DNA of 64,000 nt from positions 2,945,001 to 3,009,000 of the forward strand of contig JAATWA010000001.1 in assembly GCA_013361095.1 (NCBI GenBank). The letters run 5' to 3'. Each line of letters opens with the position of its first letter. The first letter of the stretch is position 1. The translations under genes and the position numbers were made by a program. The notes under the pieces were generated by a model. It was not told where the DNA came from. It did not search any database and saw nothing but the letters and a program-made list of their open reading frames with translations. The DNA is from Pseudanabaena biceps (lineage in GTDB: Bacteria; Cyanobacteriota; Cyanobacteriia; Pseudanabaenales; Pseudanabaenaceae). Shown here piece after piece: positions 19,177 to 27,678 of the stretch.

Positions 19177-20157
19177 TTATCCCCAGCGAAATACTGCTGA
19201 ACCCCAGCTTAAACCTGCACCAAAACCAGCGATCGCCACTAAATGATTGGGTTGGATTTTGCCAGCCTGTACCCATTCGTCAAGGGCGATCGGGATAGAA
19301 GCGGCGGAAGTATTGCCATATTTGCCCATATTGCTGACTGCTTTAGCAGGATCAATCCCAAATCGATTGACGACTGCATCAATAATGCGCTGGTTAGCCT
19401 GATGCAAAATTAGCCAATCGAGATCATGCACTTCTAAATTGGCAGAATGCAAAGATTTTTCGATTACTTCAGGAACGCGCCGCACCGCAAAACGATATAC
19501 TTCCTGACCATTCATACTAATTGGCTCAAAAGTGCTGCGACCCGAATAATTGATATTCAGTAAATCATTGCCCTTGCCATCGCTCCGCATCTCAAATCCG
19601 AGTAAATTATTGGGCTGATGATCAGGGCTAGCTTGTAGCAACAATGCGCCTGCGCCATCACCAAATAGAATGCAAGTGCGTCGATCTTGCCAGTCCACCC
19701 ACCGCGACAATACATCTGCACCCAGTAGCAACACATTTTTATAAACTCCCGAACGGATATATTGTGAGGCGGTGACTAGACCAAACACAAATCCTGAACA
19801 AGCCGCCACTAGATCAAAGGCAACGGCGCGTTCAGCTCCTAAAATTTTCTGAACTCGTCCTGCGGTTCCAAATAAATCATCACTAGTGGAAGTTGCCAAA
19901 ATAATTAGATCAATATCTGAAGCTGTTAACCCTGCTGCCGCGATCGCTTTTTGTCCTGCTTTTGCTGCCAAGTTTGCCACCGAATCTGCTTCGCCATCGG
20001 CAATATGGCGCTCTTTGATACCAGTACGCGAGGCGATCCATTCATCGGTGGTGTCCACCATCTGCGCGAGATCGTAATTGCTAAGTACGCGATCGGGCAC
20101 GGCTGAACCGCTTCCGATAAAACGTACTCCCACAAGAGAAGATGCAGTGTTAGTCAT
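19177..20157 (-). CDS. fabH: Beta-ketoacyl-ACP synthase III
   Basis: A 326-residue condensing enzyme that starts fatty acid synthesis from acetyl-CoA and malonyl-ACP. The catalytic triad is visible: Cys in DLVAACSGF, His in LHQANQRI and Asn in GKYGNTSAAS. An upstream in-frame TTG at 20193 would add 12 residues, but ATG 20157 gives the family-like N-terminus MTNTASSLVGVRFIGSGSAVP. plsX lies upstream on the same strand, separated by a long palindrome, the usual plsX-fabH order. Confidence 0.94.
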   Translation of the reverse strand: MTNTASSLVGVRFIGSGSAVPDRVLSNYDLAQMVDTTDEWIASRTGIKERHIADGEADSVANLAAKAGQKAIAAAGLTASDIDLIILATSTSDDLFGTAGRVQKILGAERAVAFDLVAACSGFVFGLVTASQYIRSGVYKNVLLLGADVLSRWVDWQDRRTCILFGDGAGALLLQASPDHQPNNLLGFEMRSDGKGNDLLNINYSGRSTFEPISMNGQEVYRFAVRRVPEVIEKSLHSANLEVHDLDWLILHQANQRIIDAVVNRFGIDPAKAVSNMGKYGNTSAASIPIALDEWVQAGKIQPNHLVAIAGFGAGLSWGSAVFRWG

Positions 20158-20203
20158 TGGCTGTATTTGATCTGAAAAGCTGAATATTGACAAAAATGTT
20201 TAC

Positions 20204-20274
20204 TAAATCTGAGGTTCAAAGAAGCTGGTTCGACCGCAAAGCGGTCGAACCAGCTTCTTTGAACCTCAGATTTA
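20204..20274. repeat. Palindrome between plsX and fabH, 34-bp arms
   Basis: Perfect 34-bp arms around AAA. The right arm includes the stop codon of plsX (20272-20274); its mirror lies 47 bp upstream of the fabH start. It could attenuate read-through from plsX into fabH. Confidence 0.93.
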
Positions 20275-21315
20275 AGTGGGAGGGTCATCGGGGGTGTCGT
20301 CCGCAGGCACTGCCACTTTCTGCTTGATTTGACCACGAATGCGCTCTAGTACATCATTTTCTACCGCATCCTTGGCGACTCGAATGGCATTATGAATACT
20401 AATAGCGTTGGAACTGCCATGACTGATCACACAGATTCCCGCAACTCCTAGCAAAAGAGCGCCACCATATTCGTCGGCATCAATACGCTCTTTGACCTTT
20501 TTTAAATTAGGTTTTAAAATCAATGCGCCAAGCTTGCCTCGCCAACCCTTGGGTAATTCCTCCTTAAGAATTTGCATGACGGCATTACCAACGCCTTCAG
20601 CAAATTTCAAAACAATATTACCTGCGAAGCCATCACAAACAATCACATCAAATTGTCCCTTGAGAATATCTCGCCCTTCGGCATTGCCTGCAAAGGTGAT
20701 TTGGGGATTTTCCTGTAAAGCTTGATGCACTCGAATAGCGAGTTCATTGCCTTTACTTGGTTCTTCACCAATATTTAGCAAGCCGACTTTAGGATCAGCA
20801 ATACCGATCGCATATTTGCTATACAGCGAACCCATAATCGCAAACTGCTCCAAAAACTTGGGGCGACAGTCAACGTTTGCGCCGACATCTAGCAGCAATA
20901 CGGGTTTGTGAGCTACCTGTGTGGGAAACAAAGCCCCAATCGCAGGACGATCTACTCCAGGCAAGCGTCCTAAGCGCAAAAGTGCGGCTGCCATTGCTGC
21001 GCCTGAGTGTCCTGCGGAAACAACGGCATCGGCTTGTTTGCGTTTGACTAAGTTCATGGCTATGGCAATGGAGGAGTTAGGCTTGCGGCGTAGTCCTTCC
21101 AGTGGCTCATCATCCATCTCGATGATGCCTTCCGATGGCACAATCTCTAGGCGATCGCTTTCTTGATAGTTATTTTGCTTAAGGTAGTTTGCGAGAATGT
21201 CGCGATCGCCTACTAGCGCGATATCTACCTTTAACCGTGTCTGAGCTAATATGGCTCCTTCAATAATTTCGCGGGGCGCAAAGTCTCCACCCATCGCATC
21301 TACTGCAATTCTCAC
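20272..21315 (-). CDS. plsX: Phosphate acyltransferase PlsX
   Basis: A 347-residue peripheral membrane enzyme that makes acyl-phosphate from acyl-ACP for phospholipid synthesis. The N-terminus VRIAVDAMGGDFAPREIIEG and the stretches AVVSAGHSGAAMAAAL and CDGFAGNIVLKFAEG are characteristic. The open frame extends to 21447, but the added residues are not PlsX-like; GTG 21315 has AGGA 9 nt upstream and gives the usual length. The stop lies in the arm of a long palindrome. Confidence 0.92.
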   Translation of the reverse strand: MRIAVDAMGGDFAPREIIEGAILAQTRLKVDIALVGDRDILANYLKQNNYQESDRLEIVPSEGIIEMDDEPLEGLRRKPNSSIAIAMNLVKRKQADAVVSAGHSGAAMAAALLRLGRLPGVDRPAIGALFPTQVAHKPVLLLDVGANVDCRPKFLEQFAIMGSLYSKYAIGIADPKVGLLNIGEEPSKGNELAIRVHQALQENPQITFAGNAEGRDILKGQFDVIVCDGFAGNIVLKFAEGVGNAVMQILKEELPKGWRGKLGALILKPNLKKVKERIDADEYGGALLLGVAGICVISHGSSNAISIHNAIRVAKDAVENDVLERIRGQIKQKVAVPADDTPDDPPT

Positions 21316-21467
21316 GTTTTGCGATCCTGTCTGCGTTCTATGACTCAAACTGTAAAGAATTTTTATTAAACTAAAAAAAATTTTAACAGTTTGAGTAACC
21401 TCAACCATCAGCAATCTCGAAAAAGCGTAGTAAGTGAGTGCTGACACTTCAGTCTTTTTTATTTTGG

Positions 21468-22373
21468 TTATGGCGTAACTGGGGCAGCTTTTTCCCGATC
21501 AACGGGCAGAATCAAAGGCTGATTTTGTCCATTTCCGAGGATTACTAACTTAGAATTTTGGGACGCTGCTAATTTTTCAGTCGCCTCGATCGCCCTTAGT
21601 TGCAATACCGCAGGGGTCAGTCCTTCTGCCAAGATCTTTTGAGCATCAGCACTACCCTTCGCCTCGATGCGTTTGCGATCAGCTTCTTGCTTTTCTTTGT
21701 CTAAGATAAACTTCATTTGCAAATTTTCTTGCTCAGCCTTCAGCCTTTGCTGAATTGCCGCTTGCAATGTTTCTGGGACTCTCACATCGCGCAGCAGGGT
21801 CTCGTCAACGATAAAGCCAATGGGCGCAAGCTGCGATCGCAACTTTTCAGCAAGCTTTAAACTTATCTCTTCGCGCTTAGTGGCATAAACTTCTTCGGCG
21901 TTATAACTCGAAATAATTTCACGCGCTATAGAACGAAAACGAGAAATAATAATTTCGTTCTCATTTGTGCCGATTTTTAAATAAATATCTGCGGCTTGAT
22001 CAGGATTAACGCGATATTGCACCGCCACATCCACGCTTAGGGCTAGCCCTTCTTTGGAGGTGGCGGAAATTACTTCTTTAATATTGGTGAGTCTGGTCGA
22101 AAATTCTACGATTCTTGCCAAAGGATTGATAATATGCAGCCCTGCGGGAATCGTGCGATCGCTAACCTTGCCTTGAAAATCTTCCACCCCCACATTTCCC
22201 GCAGGAATCACAATCACTAATCGCGAGAACGAAGCCAGTATGGATAGCAAACCAATTAAACCTGCGATCACTTTGATCACCAACTGGGCGACGCGATTAT
22301 CGACAAGGCGCGAGCTACTAAAAAATACCAATATTGATACGAGGGAGGCGATCGCTGAGATGACAAATGACAT
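21468..22373 (-). CDS. Prohibitin-like SPFH domain protein
   Basis: A 301-residue membrane-anchored SPFH/band 7 protein. The N-terminus has hydrophobic segments at 1-20 and 30-58. The SPFH domain follows at about 55-225, from VIPAGNVGVEDFQGKV through AREIISSYNAEEVYATKRE and VPETLQAAIQQRL. A helical region with KAEQENLQMKFILDKEKQEADRKR comes next. Prohibitin homologues form large ring assemblies in membranes and interact with FtsH proteases; that role is from the family. The gene is followed at 97 bp by plsX-region sequence on the same strand. Confidence 0.88.
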   Translation of the reverse strand: MSFVISAIASLVSILVFFSSSRLVDNRVAQLVIKVIAGLIGLLSILASFSRLVIVIPAGNVGVEDFQGKVSDRTIPAGLHIINPLARIVEFSTRLTNIKEVISATSKEGLALSVDVAVQYRVNPDQAADIYLKIGTNENEIIISRFRSIAREIISSYNAEEVYATKREEISLKLAEKLRSQLAPIGFIVDETLLRDVRVPETLQAAIQQRLKAEQENLQMKFILDKEKQEADRKRIEAKGSADAQKILAEGLTPAVLQLRAIEATEKLAASQNSKLVILGNGQNQPLILPVDREKAAPVTP

Positions 22374-22399
22374 TTAGATCTCTCCTATGGGTTTTTTGC

Positions 22400-22456
22400 A
22401 AACCGAACTTCAAAGTTTTCAGCGCCGAAGGCGCTGAAAACTTTGAAGTTCGGTTT
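22400..22456. repeat. Intergenic palindrome, 27-bp arms
   Basis: Perfect 27-bp arms (AAACCGAACTTCAAAGTTTT then CAGCGCC) around GAA, immediately upstream of the prohibitin-like gene and before the tmRNA gene. Confidence 0.92.
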
Positions 22457-22517
22457 TGAATGAGAATTGCTGAATTTACTCACAATTTACCGTATCAATG
22501 TTATATTTAGATTAATA

Positions 22518-22904
22518 GGGATCGTAAGGGTTTCGACGTGTTAGTAGAAGCTATCCTTTGATGCAGGTCGAGAGCGGGCTAACTCTCGTAAATCAATGGC
22601 TCAAACAAGTACATGCGAACAACATTGTATCTTTTTCTCGTAAAGCCGCTCCTGTAGCTGCCTAAGAACCAATTTTCGGTTTCGAGGTGTGATGTATGAC
22701 TCCGTTAAATATGTCACTCCAACCCCCAACGGATGCTGTACCTAGCTTTCTCTGATAGGCTAGGCGCTCAAGACTTTATCAGTGCATCTTTCGTTGCTAG
22801 AGATAAATAGCAACTCCCTCCGTGAGGATCAAATCGGATAAACCTGTGAATGACTGGGAGGTTAGGCGCTAGTGCGGACGGCAGTTCGACTCTGCCCGAT
22901 TCCA
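22518..22904 (+). ncRNA. ssrA: Transfer-messenger RNA (tmRNA)
   Basis: A 387-nt one-piece tmRNA. The 5-prime GGGATCG pairs with 3-prime CGATTCC to form the acceptor stem, followed by discriminator A. GGGTTTCGACG near the 5-prime end and GGCAGTTCGACTCTGCC near the 3-prime end form the tRNA-like domain. The tag frame at 22615-22665 encodes ANNIVSFSRKAAPVAA then TAA, close to known cyanobacterial tags. tmRNA with SmpB, encoded 2.3 kb downstream, releases stalled ribosomes and tags the products for proteolysis. Confidence 0.97.
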
Positions 22905-22960
22905 TTAACCTAATAAAAAAGGCACTTGCTTAGCAAGTGCCTTTTTTATTAGGTTAATGG
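22902..22960 (+). terminator. tmRNA terminator palindrome
   Basis: Perfect 29-bp arms around a single T, with T6 in the right arm. The left arm begins with the last three bases of the tmRNA, and those are mirrored as TGG at the far side. A core-only palindrome (GCGGCGC TTC GCGCCGC, 22960-22976) is fused directly to its right end. Confidence 0.9.
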
Positions 22961-22987
22961 CGGCGCTTCGCGCCGCAATTTAATTTC

Positions 22988-23016
22988 ATAGATACGGCGC
23001 AAAGTGCCGCGTCTAT
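22988..23016 (-). terminator. Hairpin at the end of the SLH gene
   Basis: Imperfect 11-bp arms (ATAGAtaCGGC and GCCGcgTCTAT) with a 7-nt loop, directly adjoining the stop codon of the SLH-domain gene. Confidence 0.55.
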
Positions 23017-24270
23017 CTAAAATCTGGGGCTAAGTAGCAAATCAGAATTTAGGGTTAGAGCTAGATCAGTATTGGGATTGACCGAAGACAGTGTGACACT
23101 ATCGCGTCCTAAAAATAGACCTAGCAAAGTGCCAATACCAGCACCACCAAGGATCTCTTCAGTAGCGATCGCGCGATCGCCAGTTACTGCTGCGATCGCG
23201 GCGGCGGCAGCCGTACCGAGAGCAGCATTGCGAAGCAATGTCCCTGCACTAACGCCGCGATCAACTCTTTCAGTAGTAGTGACTACTTTAGATGTGGCAT
23301 TAATAGGGGTTCTTTGACCATTGGCGAACACCAGTTCATTCGCAAAAAACTGAGAGCCACCTGAAACAGTCCGCAACTCTCCAGACACCTGAGTTCCTGT
23401 GGGAACTAGCATTAGTCCTTGAGAATTAACAATATTTTGAGACACAGTAAGCACTAGAGGTACTTTTTCGTCAGGGCCAAGCAAAATTTTGTCTTTGCTA
23501 TACTGCACCGCGATCATGTTACCTGCGGGAATGCGGACTTGGCTGTTGTTGGAGGGAGGATTGTTGGGATTGGTCGAAGTTTGACCAACGATATAGGGGG
23601 AATTGATGGCCGTAGCTTGTCCCGATCGCACTAATGCTTGATAGATTAGCGCCGCAACTTCAGCTCTGGTCGCAGTTTGATTAGGGTTAAGAAACTGCAC
23701 ATTGGGATAATTAACCACCATGCGATTTTCGGTAGCCGCAGCAACACTGTTACGAGCATAGTTGGGAATGCTGGAAGCATCGGCATAACTTTGCAAAATC
23801 GTCTCAGGAGCTTGACTAGCGGCATAATTTAGCCCATTAGACAGCGCCACGAGGATCTGGACTCGGGGAATATTTTGGGTAGGCTCAAACACATTACCGG
23901 GGTAGCCAGACATAAAGCCTGTGGTGTAAGACTTTTGAATCGCCGAAGCTGCCCAATAGTCTGAAGCCACATCTACAAAGCTAACATTGCCGCGAATTGG
24001 AGCTTTGTTCATAGCTTTGCTGATCATGGCTGCAAATTGCGCTCTTGTGACTGGCTCATTAGGACGGAATCCCCCATCAGGAAAGCCTTTGATAATATCT
24101 CTAGCCGCTAATTCTTGGATGAATGTTTGCGCCCAGTAATTAGTTTGCACATCATTAAATGTAGTTTGAGCAAAAGCCGAGTTTGCTCCCACAAATGGAG
24201 CTACTAAACCAATGCTAACGACGGCAAATAACGCTGTGCTAGAAGTTGTACTAAGATTTTTCATTTTCAT
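23017..24270 (-). CDS. Secreted protein with three SLH domains
   Basis: A 417-residue exported protein. A signal peptide ends near ANSAFAQ (residue 35). Three S-layer homology repeats follow at about 37-90, 97-150 and 160-215, with FNDVQTNYWAQTFIQELAARDIIKGFPDG, VSFVDVASDYWAASAIQ and YADASSIPNYARNSVA. The C-terminal half is a beta-rich domain and a Gly/Ala segment (LLRNAALGTAAAAAIAAVTG) that could sit in the membrane. SLH domains bind pyruvylated cell-wall polymers, so this probably decorates or anchors to the envelope. Confidence 0.85.
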   Translation of the reverse strand: MKMKNLSTTSSTALFAVVSIGLVAPFVGANSAFAQTTFNDVQTNYWAQTFIQELAARDIIKGFPDGGFRPNEPVTRAQFAAMISKAMNKAPIRGNVSFVDVASDYWAASAIQKSYTTGFMSGYPGNVFEPTQNIPRVQILVALSNGLNYAASQAPETILQSYADASSIPNYARNSVAAATENRMVVNYPNVQFLNPNQTATRAEVAALIYQALVRSGQATAINSPYIVGQTSTNPNNPPSNNSQVRIPAGNMIAVQYSKDKILLGPDEKVPLVLTVSQNIVNSQGLMLVPTGTQVSGELRTVSGGSQFFANELVFANGQRTPINATSKVVTTTERVDRGVSAGTLLRNAALGTAAAAAIAAVTGDRAIATEEILGGAGIGTLLGLFLGRDSVTLSSVNPNTDLALTLNSDLLLSPRF

Positions 24271-24703
24271 TTATATCCTTAAACGTAATACATCGTAGCG
24301 ATCGCTACATATCTGAGAAATGACTGAGTACATATCTTGAATGTTCCTATTGATCGCCTAAATGGAATTTACCTATCTTGCGAGGTAGAAAATGTGTGTG
24401 GATATAGCAATTTGCTTTCAAATGTACTTTAGGATTTATCGACACCTTGGTTTATGATGATTACTCTGTGATGGCTATAACCAAAACCTAACTACTAATG
24501 TCATGTTTTGACATTAGTAGTTAGGTGCAATTAAATATGAAACCCAAAAACTTGTGGCAAACGCTGTTCGTGCGTCATGGATTTTGAGCCTAATTTTTAA
24601 TTACATCCAGCTACTTAGCCTAAAATAAAAACTCGGCTTTTAGAAATAGTTTGTAAACAAGGACTAGCAGAATTGCTAGCCGCACCTTTTGTTTTGATGA
24701 TTT
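24271..24703. other. 433-bp intergenic region between divergent genes
   Basis: This region separates the divergent SLH gene and the gene at 24704. Apart from the palindrome at 24486-24526, I see no open frame, RNA gene or repeat I can name. Promoters for both genes must lie here, but none stands out. Confidence 0.5.
24486..24526. repeat. Intergenic palindrome, 18-bp arms
   Basis: Perfect 18-bp arms (ACCTAACTACTAATGTCA) with a 5-nt loop and no GC core. It lies between the divergent SLH gene and the small gene at 24704. Confidence 0.85.
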
Positions 24704-25054
24704 ATGGCTAGATATACTCAACATTTCGTAGTTGAAATTGACCCCGAACACCTGCATTCGACGATTATCAAAACGTTGGAAGCCTGTAACTTAGTGATTA
24801 CCTATGAAACCGATGATTATGTAATTGCTCAAGAAATCGAGACAAATGCTTCTTTCGCCAAAATGGTAACCGTTGAGGTGCTAGTACATCGCTCGGAAAT
24901 TGAAGGTAATCAGGCAAAATTGACCTGTGTTACTAAAAATGCAGAATTGCCCCTTCGCGTCAATAACTATTGTCATGGAATCTCCGATCTTGTTTCTAAG
25001 TCATTCTGTGATAATTCAGAATGGAAGCTTTTAGAATTCACTTCAGGATATTGA
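24704..25054 (+). CDS. Conserved hypothetical protein
   Basis: A 116-residue soluble protein that I cannot name. It begins MARYTQHFVVEIDPEHLHSTI and consists of alternating strands and helices, with no signal peptide, membrane segment or recognisable motif. Two cysteines and NYCHGISDLVSKSF lie near the C-terminus. Composition and start context look like a real gene, and it is preceded by a 433-bp non-coding stretch. smpB follows on the same strand 142 bp on, across a palindrome. Confidence 0.6.
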   Translation: MARYTQHFVVEIDPEHLHSTIIKTLEACNLVITYETDDYVIAQEIETNASFAKMVTVEVLVHRSEIEGNQAKLTCVTKNAELPLRVNNYCHGISDLVSKSFCDNSEWKLLEFTSGY

Positions 25055-25090
25055 CAAGTTTAGCTAGAGCCATCAATGTCAAGATCTATC

Positions 25091-25145
25091 TAAAACCCAA
25101 GAGAGAGTGGTGGCACAAAGCGCTGCCACTCTCTCTTGGGTTTTA
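25091..25145. repeat. Intergenic palindrome, 26-bp arms, decayed core
   Basis: The outer 20 bp of the arms (TAAAACCCAAGAGAGAGTGG) are perfect, but the core has three mismatches, unlike most members. The conserved 28-bp flank follows at 25147-25174. Confidence 0.9.
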
Positions 25146-25146
25146 C

Positions 25147-25174
25147 GTCCTAAATTGAATGACTACAGCTATAT
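25147..25174. repeat. Conserved 28-bp palindrome flank
   Basis: GTCCTAAATTGAATGACT followed by ACAGCTATAT, matching the copy at 15607-15634 at 23 of 28 positions and at the same place relative to a palindrome. It ends 22 bp before the smpB start. Confidence 0.7.
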
Positions 25175-25196
25175 TTAATGAATTTAATGAGACTAA

Positions 25197-25655
25197 ATGG
25201 CAAATTACTATCGGGTACTCGCTGACAATCGGCAAGCTAGATTTAATTATGAAATACTCGAAACCTATGAAGCAGGGATTGAGTTGTTAGGTACTGAAGT
25301 TAAATCAATTAAGGCGGGGAAGGCAAACCTGCGTGATGCTTATGGCATTGTTCGGAAGGGACAAATCATGTTGTTGAATATGTATATCTCCCCGCACCAC
25401 ACCACTAGCCTTTATTTTAATCATGAGCCAACGCGCACAAGACGATTGCTGATGCATAAGGATGAAATTCGTAAGTTGATAGTTGCGGTGCAGCAAAAGG
25501 GATTGACTCTAATTCCGCTTAAGGTCTACCAAAAAGAAGGCTGGATTAAAGTTGACTTGGGACTAGCCAGAAATAAAAAGCTACATGACAAACGCGAAGA
25601 CATGAAAAAGCGTGATGACAAACGTGAAATTGAACGCACCATGAAAAATAGATAA
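25197..25655 (+). CDS. smpB: SsrA-binding protein SmpB
   Basis: A 152-residue RNA-binding protein that delivers tmRNA to stalled ribosomes. The OB-fold features [32 protein letters not shown] and the basic tail [24 protein letters not shown], which enters the mRNA channel, are characteristic. Its RNA partner is encoded 2.3 kb upstream on the same strand. The stop codon lies in the arm of a palindrome. Confidence 0.96.
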   Translation: MANYYRVLADNRQARFNYEILETYEAGIELLGTEVKSIKAGKANLRDAYGIVRKGQIMLLNMYISPHHTTSLYFNHEPTRTRRLLMHKDEIRKLIVAVQQKGLTLIPLKVYQKEGWIKVDLGLARNKKLHDKREDMKKRDDKREIERTMKNR

Positions 25656-25702
25656 AAAAGAATGGGTTGCGGTACGAAGTACCGCAACCCATTCTTTTTT
25701 AT
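25652..25702 (+). terminator. smpB terminator palindrome, 24-bp arms
   Basis: Perfect 24-bp arms (ATAAAAAAGAATGGGTTGCG then GTAC) around GAA, with T6 in the right arm. The smpB stop codon (25653-25655) is part of the left arm. Confidence 0.9.
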
Positions 25703-25734
25703 AGCCGCCAGTCAATTCTTGTAAAACAAGTGCC

Positions 25735-25785
25735 CCCAGTGAACTATTGGTGTGCGGCTTCGCCGCACACCAATAGTTCACTGGG
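25735..25785. repeat. Intergenic palindrome, 24-bp arms
   Basis: Perfect 24-bp arms (CCCAGTGAACTATTGGTGTG then CGGC) around TTC. Ten bp beyond it lies the pyk stop. The inner part of the arm, CTATTGGTG, recurs in the palindrome at 29566-29624. Confidence 0.92.
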
Positions 25786-25794
25786 TTTTGAGAA

Positions 25795-27567
25795 TTAGTA
25801 AGCTAACTCATCGGTGCGCGAGCCAGAGTAAATCATACCTTTGCTGAAATTGACGCTCAAGGGTTCACCGTCGCGGATAAAACCAGTAGCATTTTGAACA
25901 CCGATTAACACTGGTATACCCAACCTGCGACCGATCACGACCGCATGGGAATCAAGACTAGCGTCTTCAGTAATCACCGCCGCCGCCTTACGAATTACTT
26001 CGATATAGTCAGCGTCAGTGCGATCGATTACGAGAATTTCGCCATCATGGAAGTCGCGCACATCGAGATGATGGAACGCAACTCTAGCCCGACCATGCAC
26101 GATTCCTGAACCAATACTCAAGCCCTTGCCAACTACCGAGGAGACAAATTCTACCTTGATTAAATCAGTGGAGCCAGCCACATCTTGTAGAGTTCCCGCC
26201 GACATGACCACTAGATCGCCTGCGGAGAGGAGTTTCATCTCTTGGGAAAGATTGAGCGCTGCCTCAAAGTTTTGTCGGGCTGAAGGCAAAGAAACTAGAA
26301 CTAGAGGCTGCACACCCCAAACCATTTGTAAGCGTCTTGCCACTTGGACATTGGGGGTAACTGCCAAGATCGGGATTGGTGGACGAAACTTGCTGACATT
26401 ACGAGCAGTAGAGCCTGTTTTGGTGAGGGTAACGATCGCAGCGGCATTGAGTTGCATTGCGATTCTACCTACAGCTTGACTGATGGCATTGGGAACAGCA
26501 CGTCCCATGCTTTCAATGGGCTGCATTTTTAGATCCTGCTCTTTTTCAATGCGAACCGCAATTCTTGCCATAGTTTCTACAGCTAGAATCGGATATTTGC
26601 CCACCGCAGTTTCATTGGAGAGCATCACCGCGTCAGTACCATCGATGATCGCATTGGCTACATCGGAAATTTCGGCGCGGGTAGCGCGGGGATTGCTGAC
26701 CATGCTATCGAGCATTTGGGTTGCGGTAATTACTGGGATGCCCATCCGATTAGCAGTTTTAATCAATTGCTTTTGAGCGATCGGTACATCTTCGGCAGGA
26801 ATTTCGACACCTAGATCGCCGCGAGCAACCATCACACCATCGCAAACAGAAAGAATTTCTTCCATGTTAGAGATCGCTTCGTGTTTTTCGATTTTGGCAA
26901 TCACACTAGCATCGCGTCCTGATGCGGCAATCAGATCCTTAACTTCCAAGACATCTTCTGGAGTACAGACAAAGCTCAAAGCAACCCAATCAACGCCTTC
27001 AGATAGTCCAAAACGTAAGTCTTCACGATCTTTATCGGTCATCGCACTGACAGATAAATGCACATTTGGAAAATTCACGCCCTTGTTATTGGAAAGCGTG
27101 CCACCAATTACCACTCGACAGTAGAGATCACCTAATTCAACGTTGACATCTTCGACCACCATTTCCACTTTGCCGTCATCGAGCATGATTACCGAACCGA
27201 TAGGCACTTCTTCGGCAAGGGTATCGTAAGTGATGCAACTAATTGCCGATGTCCCGTCAACCTTGCGGCTAGTCAGCGTAAATTTATCACCTTTATTTAA
27301 TTGAATTGGACCTTCTTTAAAAACGCCGAGGCGGATTTTTGGGCCTTGCAAATCCTGTAAGATTCCTACTGGCTGGTTTAGCTCACTGGATACTTGGCGA
27401 ATATTGCAAATACTGCGGTGATGATCGGCGTGAGTGCCGTGGGAAAAGTTCAGACGAAAAGTACTTGCACCTGCTTCAATAAGCTGGCGAAGCATTTCAG
27501 GGCTGCTAGTTGCAGGGCCAATAGTGGCAACAATTTTTGTGCGACGGAAAGTTTCTCTAACGGTCAT
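25795..27567 (-). CDS. pyk: Pyruvate kinase with C-terminal PEP-utiliser domain
   Basis: A 590-residue glycolytic enzyme that makes pyruvate and ATP from PEP and ADP. The active-site stretch MVARGDLGVEIPAEDVP, the N-terminal RRTKIVATIGPATSSP and the SHGTHADH region are typical. Beyond the usual 470 residues there is a C-terminal PEP-utiliser mobile domain (about 505-590, with ITEDASLDSHAVVIGRRLGIPVLIGV), as in many Gram-positive and cyanobacterial enzymes; here the catalytic-type histidine SHA is kept. ATG 27567 gives a family-like start. Confidence 0.95.
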   Translation of the reverse strand: MTVRETFRRTKIVATIGPATSSPEMLRQLIEAGASTFRLNFSHGTHADHHRSICNIRQVSSELNQPVGILQDLQGPKIRLGVFKEGPIQLNKGDKFTLTSRKVDGTSAISCITYDTLAEEVPIGSVIMLDDGKVEMVVEDVNVELGDLYCRVVIGGTLSNNKGVNFPNVHLSVSAMTDKDREDLRFGLSEGVDWVALSFVCTPEDVLEVKDLIAASGRDASVIAKIEKHEAISNMEEILSVCDGVMVARGDLGVEIPAEDVPIAQKQLIKTANRMGIPVITATQMLDSMVSNPRATRAEISDVANAIIDGTDAVMLSNETAVGKYPILAVETMARIAVRIEKEQDLKMQPIESMGRAVPNAISQAVGRIAMQLNAAAIVTLTKTGSTARNVSKFRPPIPILAVTPNVQVARRLQMVWGVQPLVLVSLPSARQNFEAALNLSQEMKLLSAGDLVVMSAGTLQDVAGSTDLIKVEFVSSVVGKGLSIGSGIVHGRARVAFHHLDVRDFHDGEILVIDRTDADYIEVIRKAAAVITEDASLDSHAVVIGRRLGIPVLIGVQNATGFIRDGEPLSVNFSKGMIYSGSRTDELAY

Positions 27568-27678
27568 GGATAGTCAGCTAACGGCGAACCTCAAACATAC
27601 CAGAATCTCATGACAATTAGCCAAAGTGCTAATGCGTTACATCTTAGTCTGCTATTTTGAGGTAGCTATTGTGTCAAA

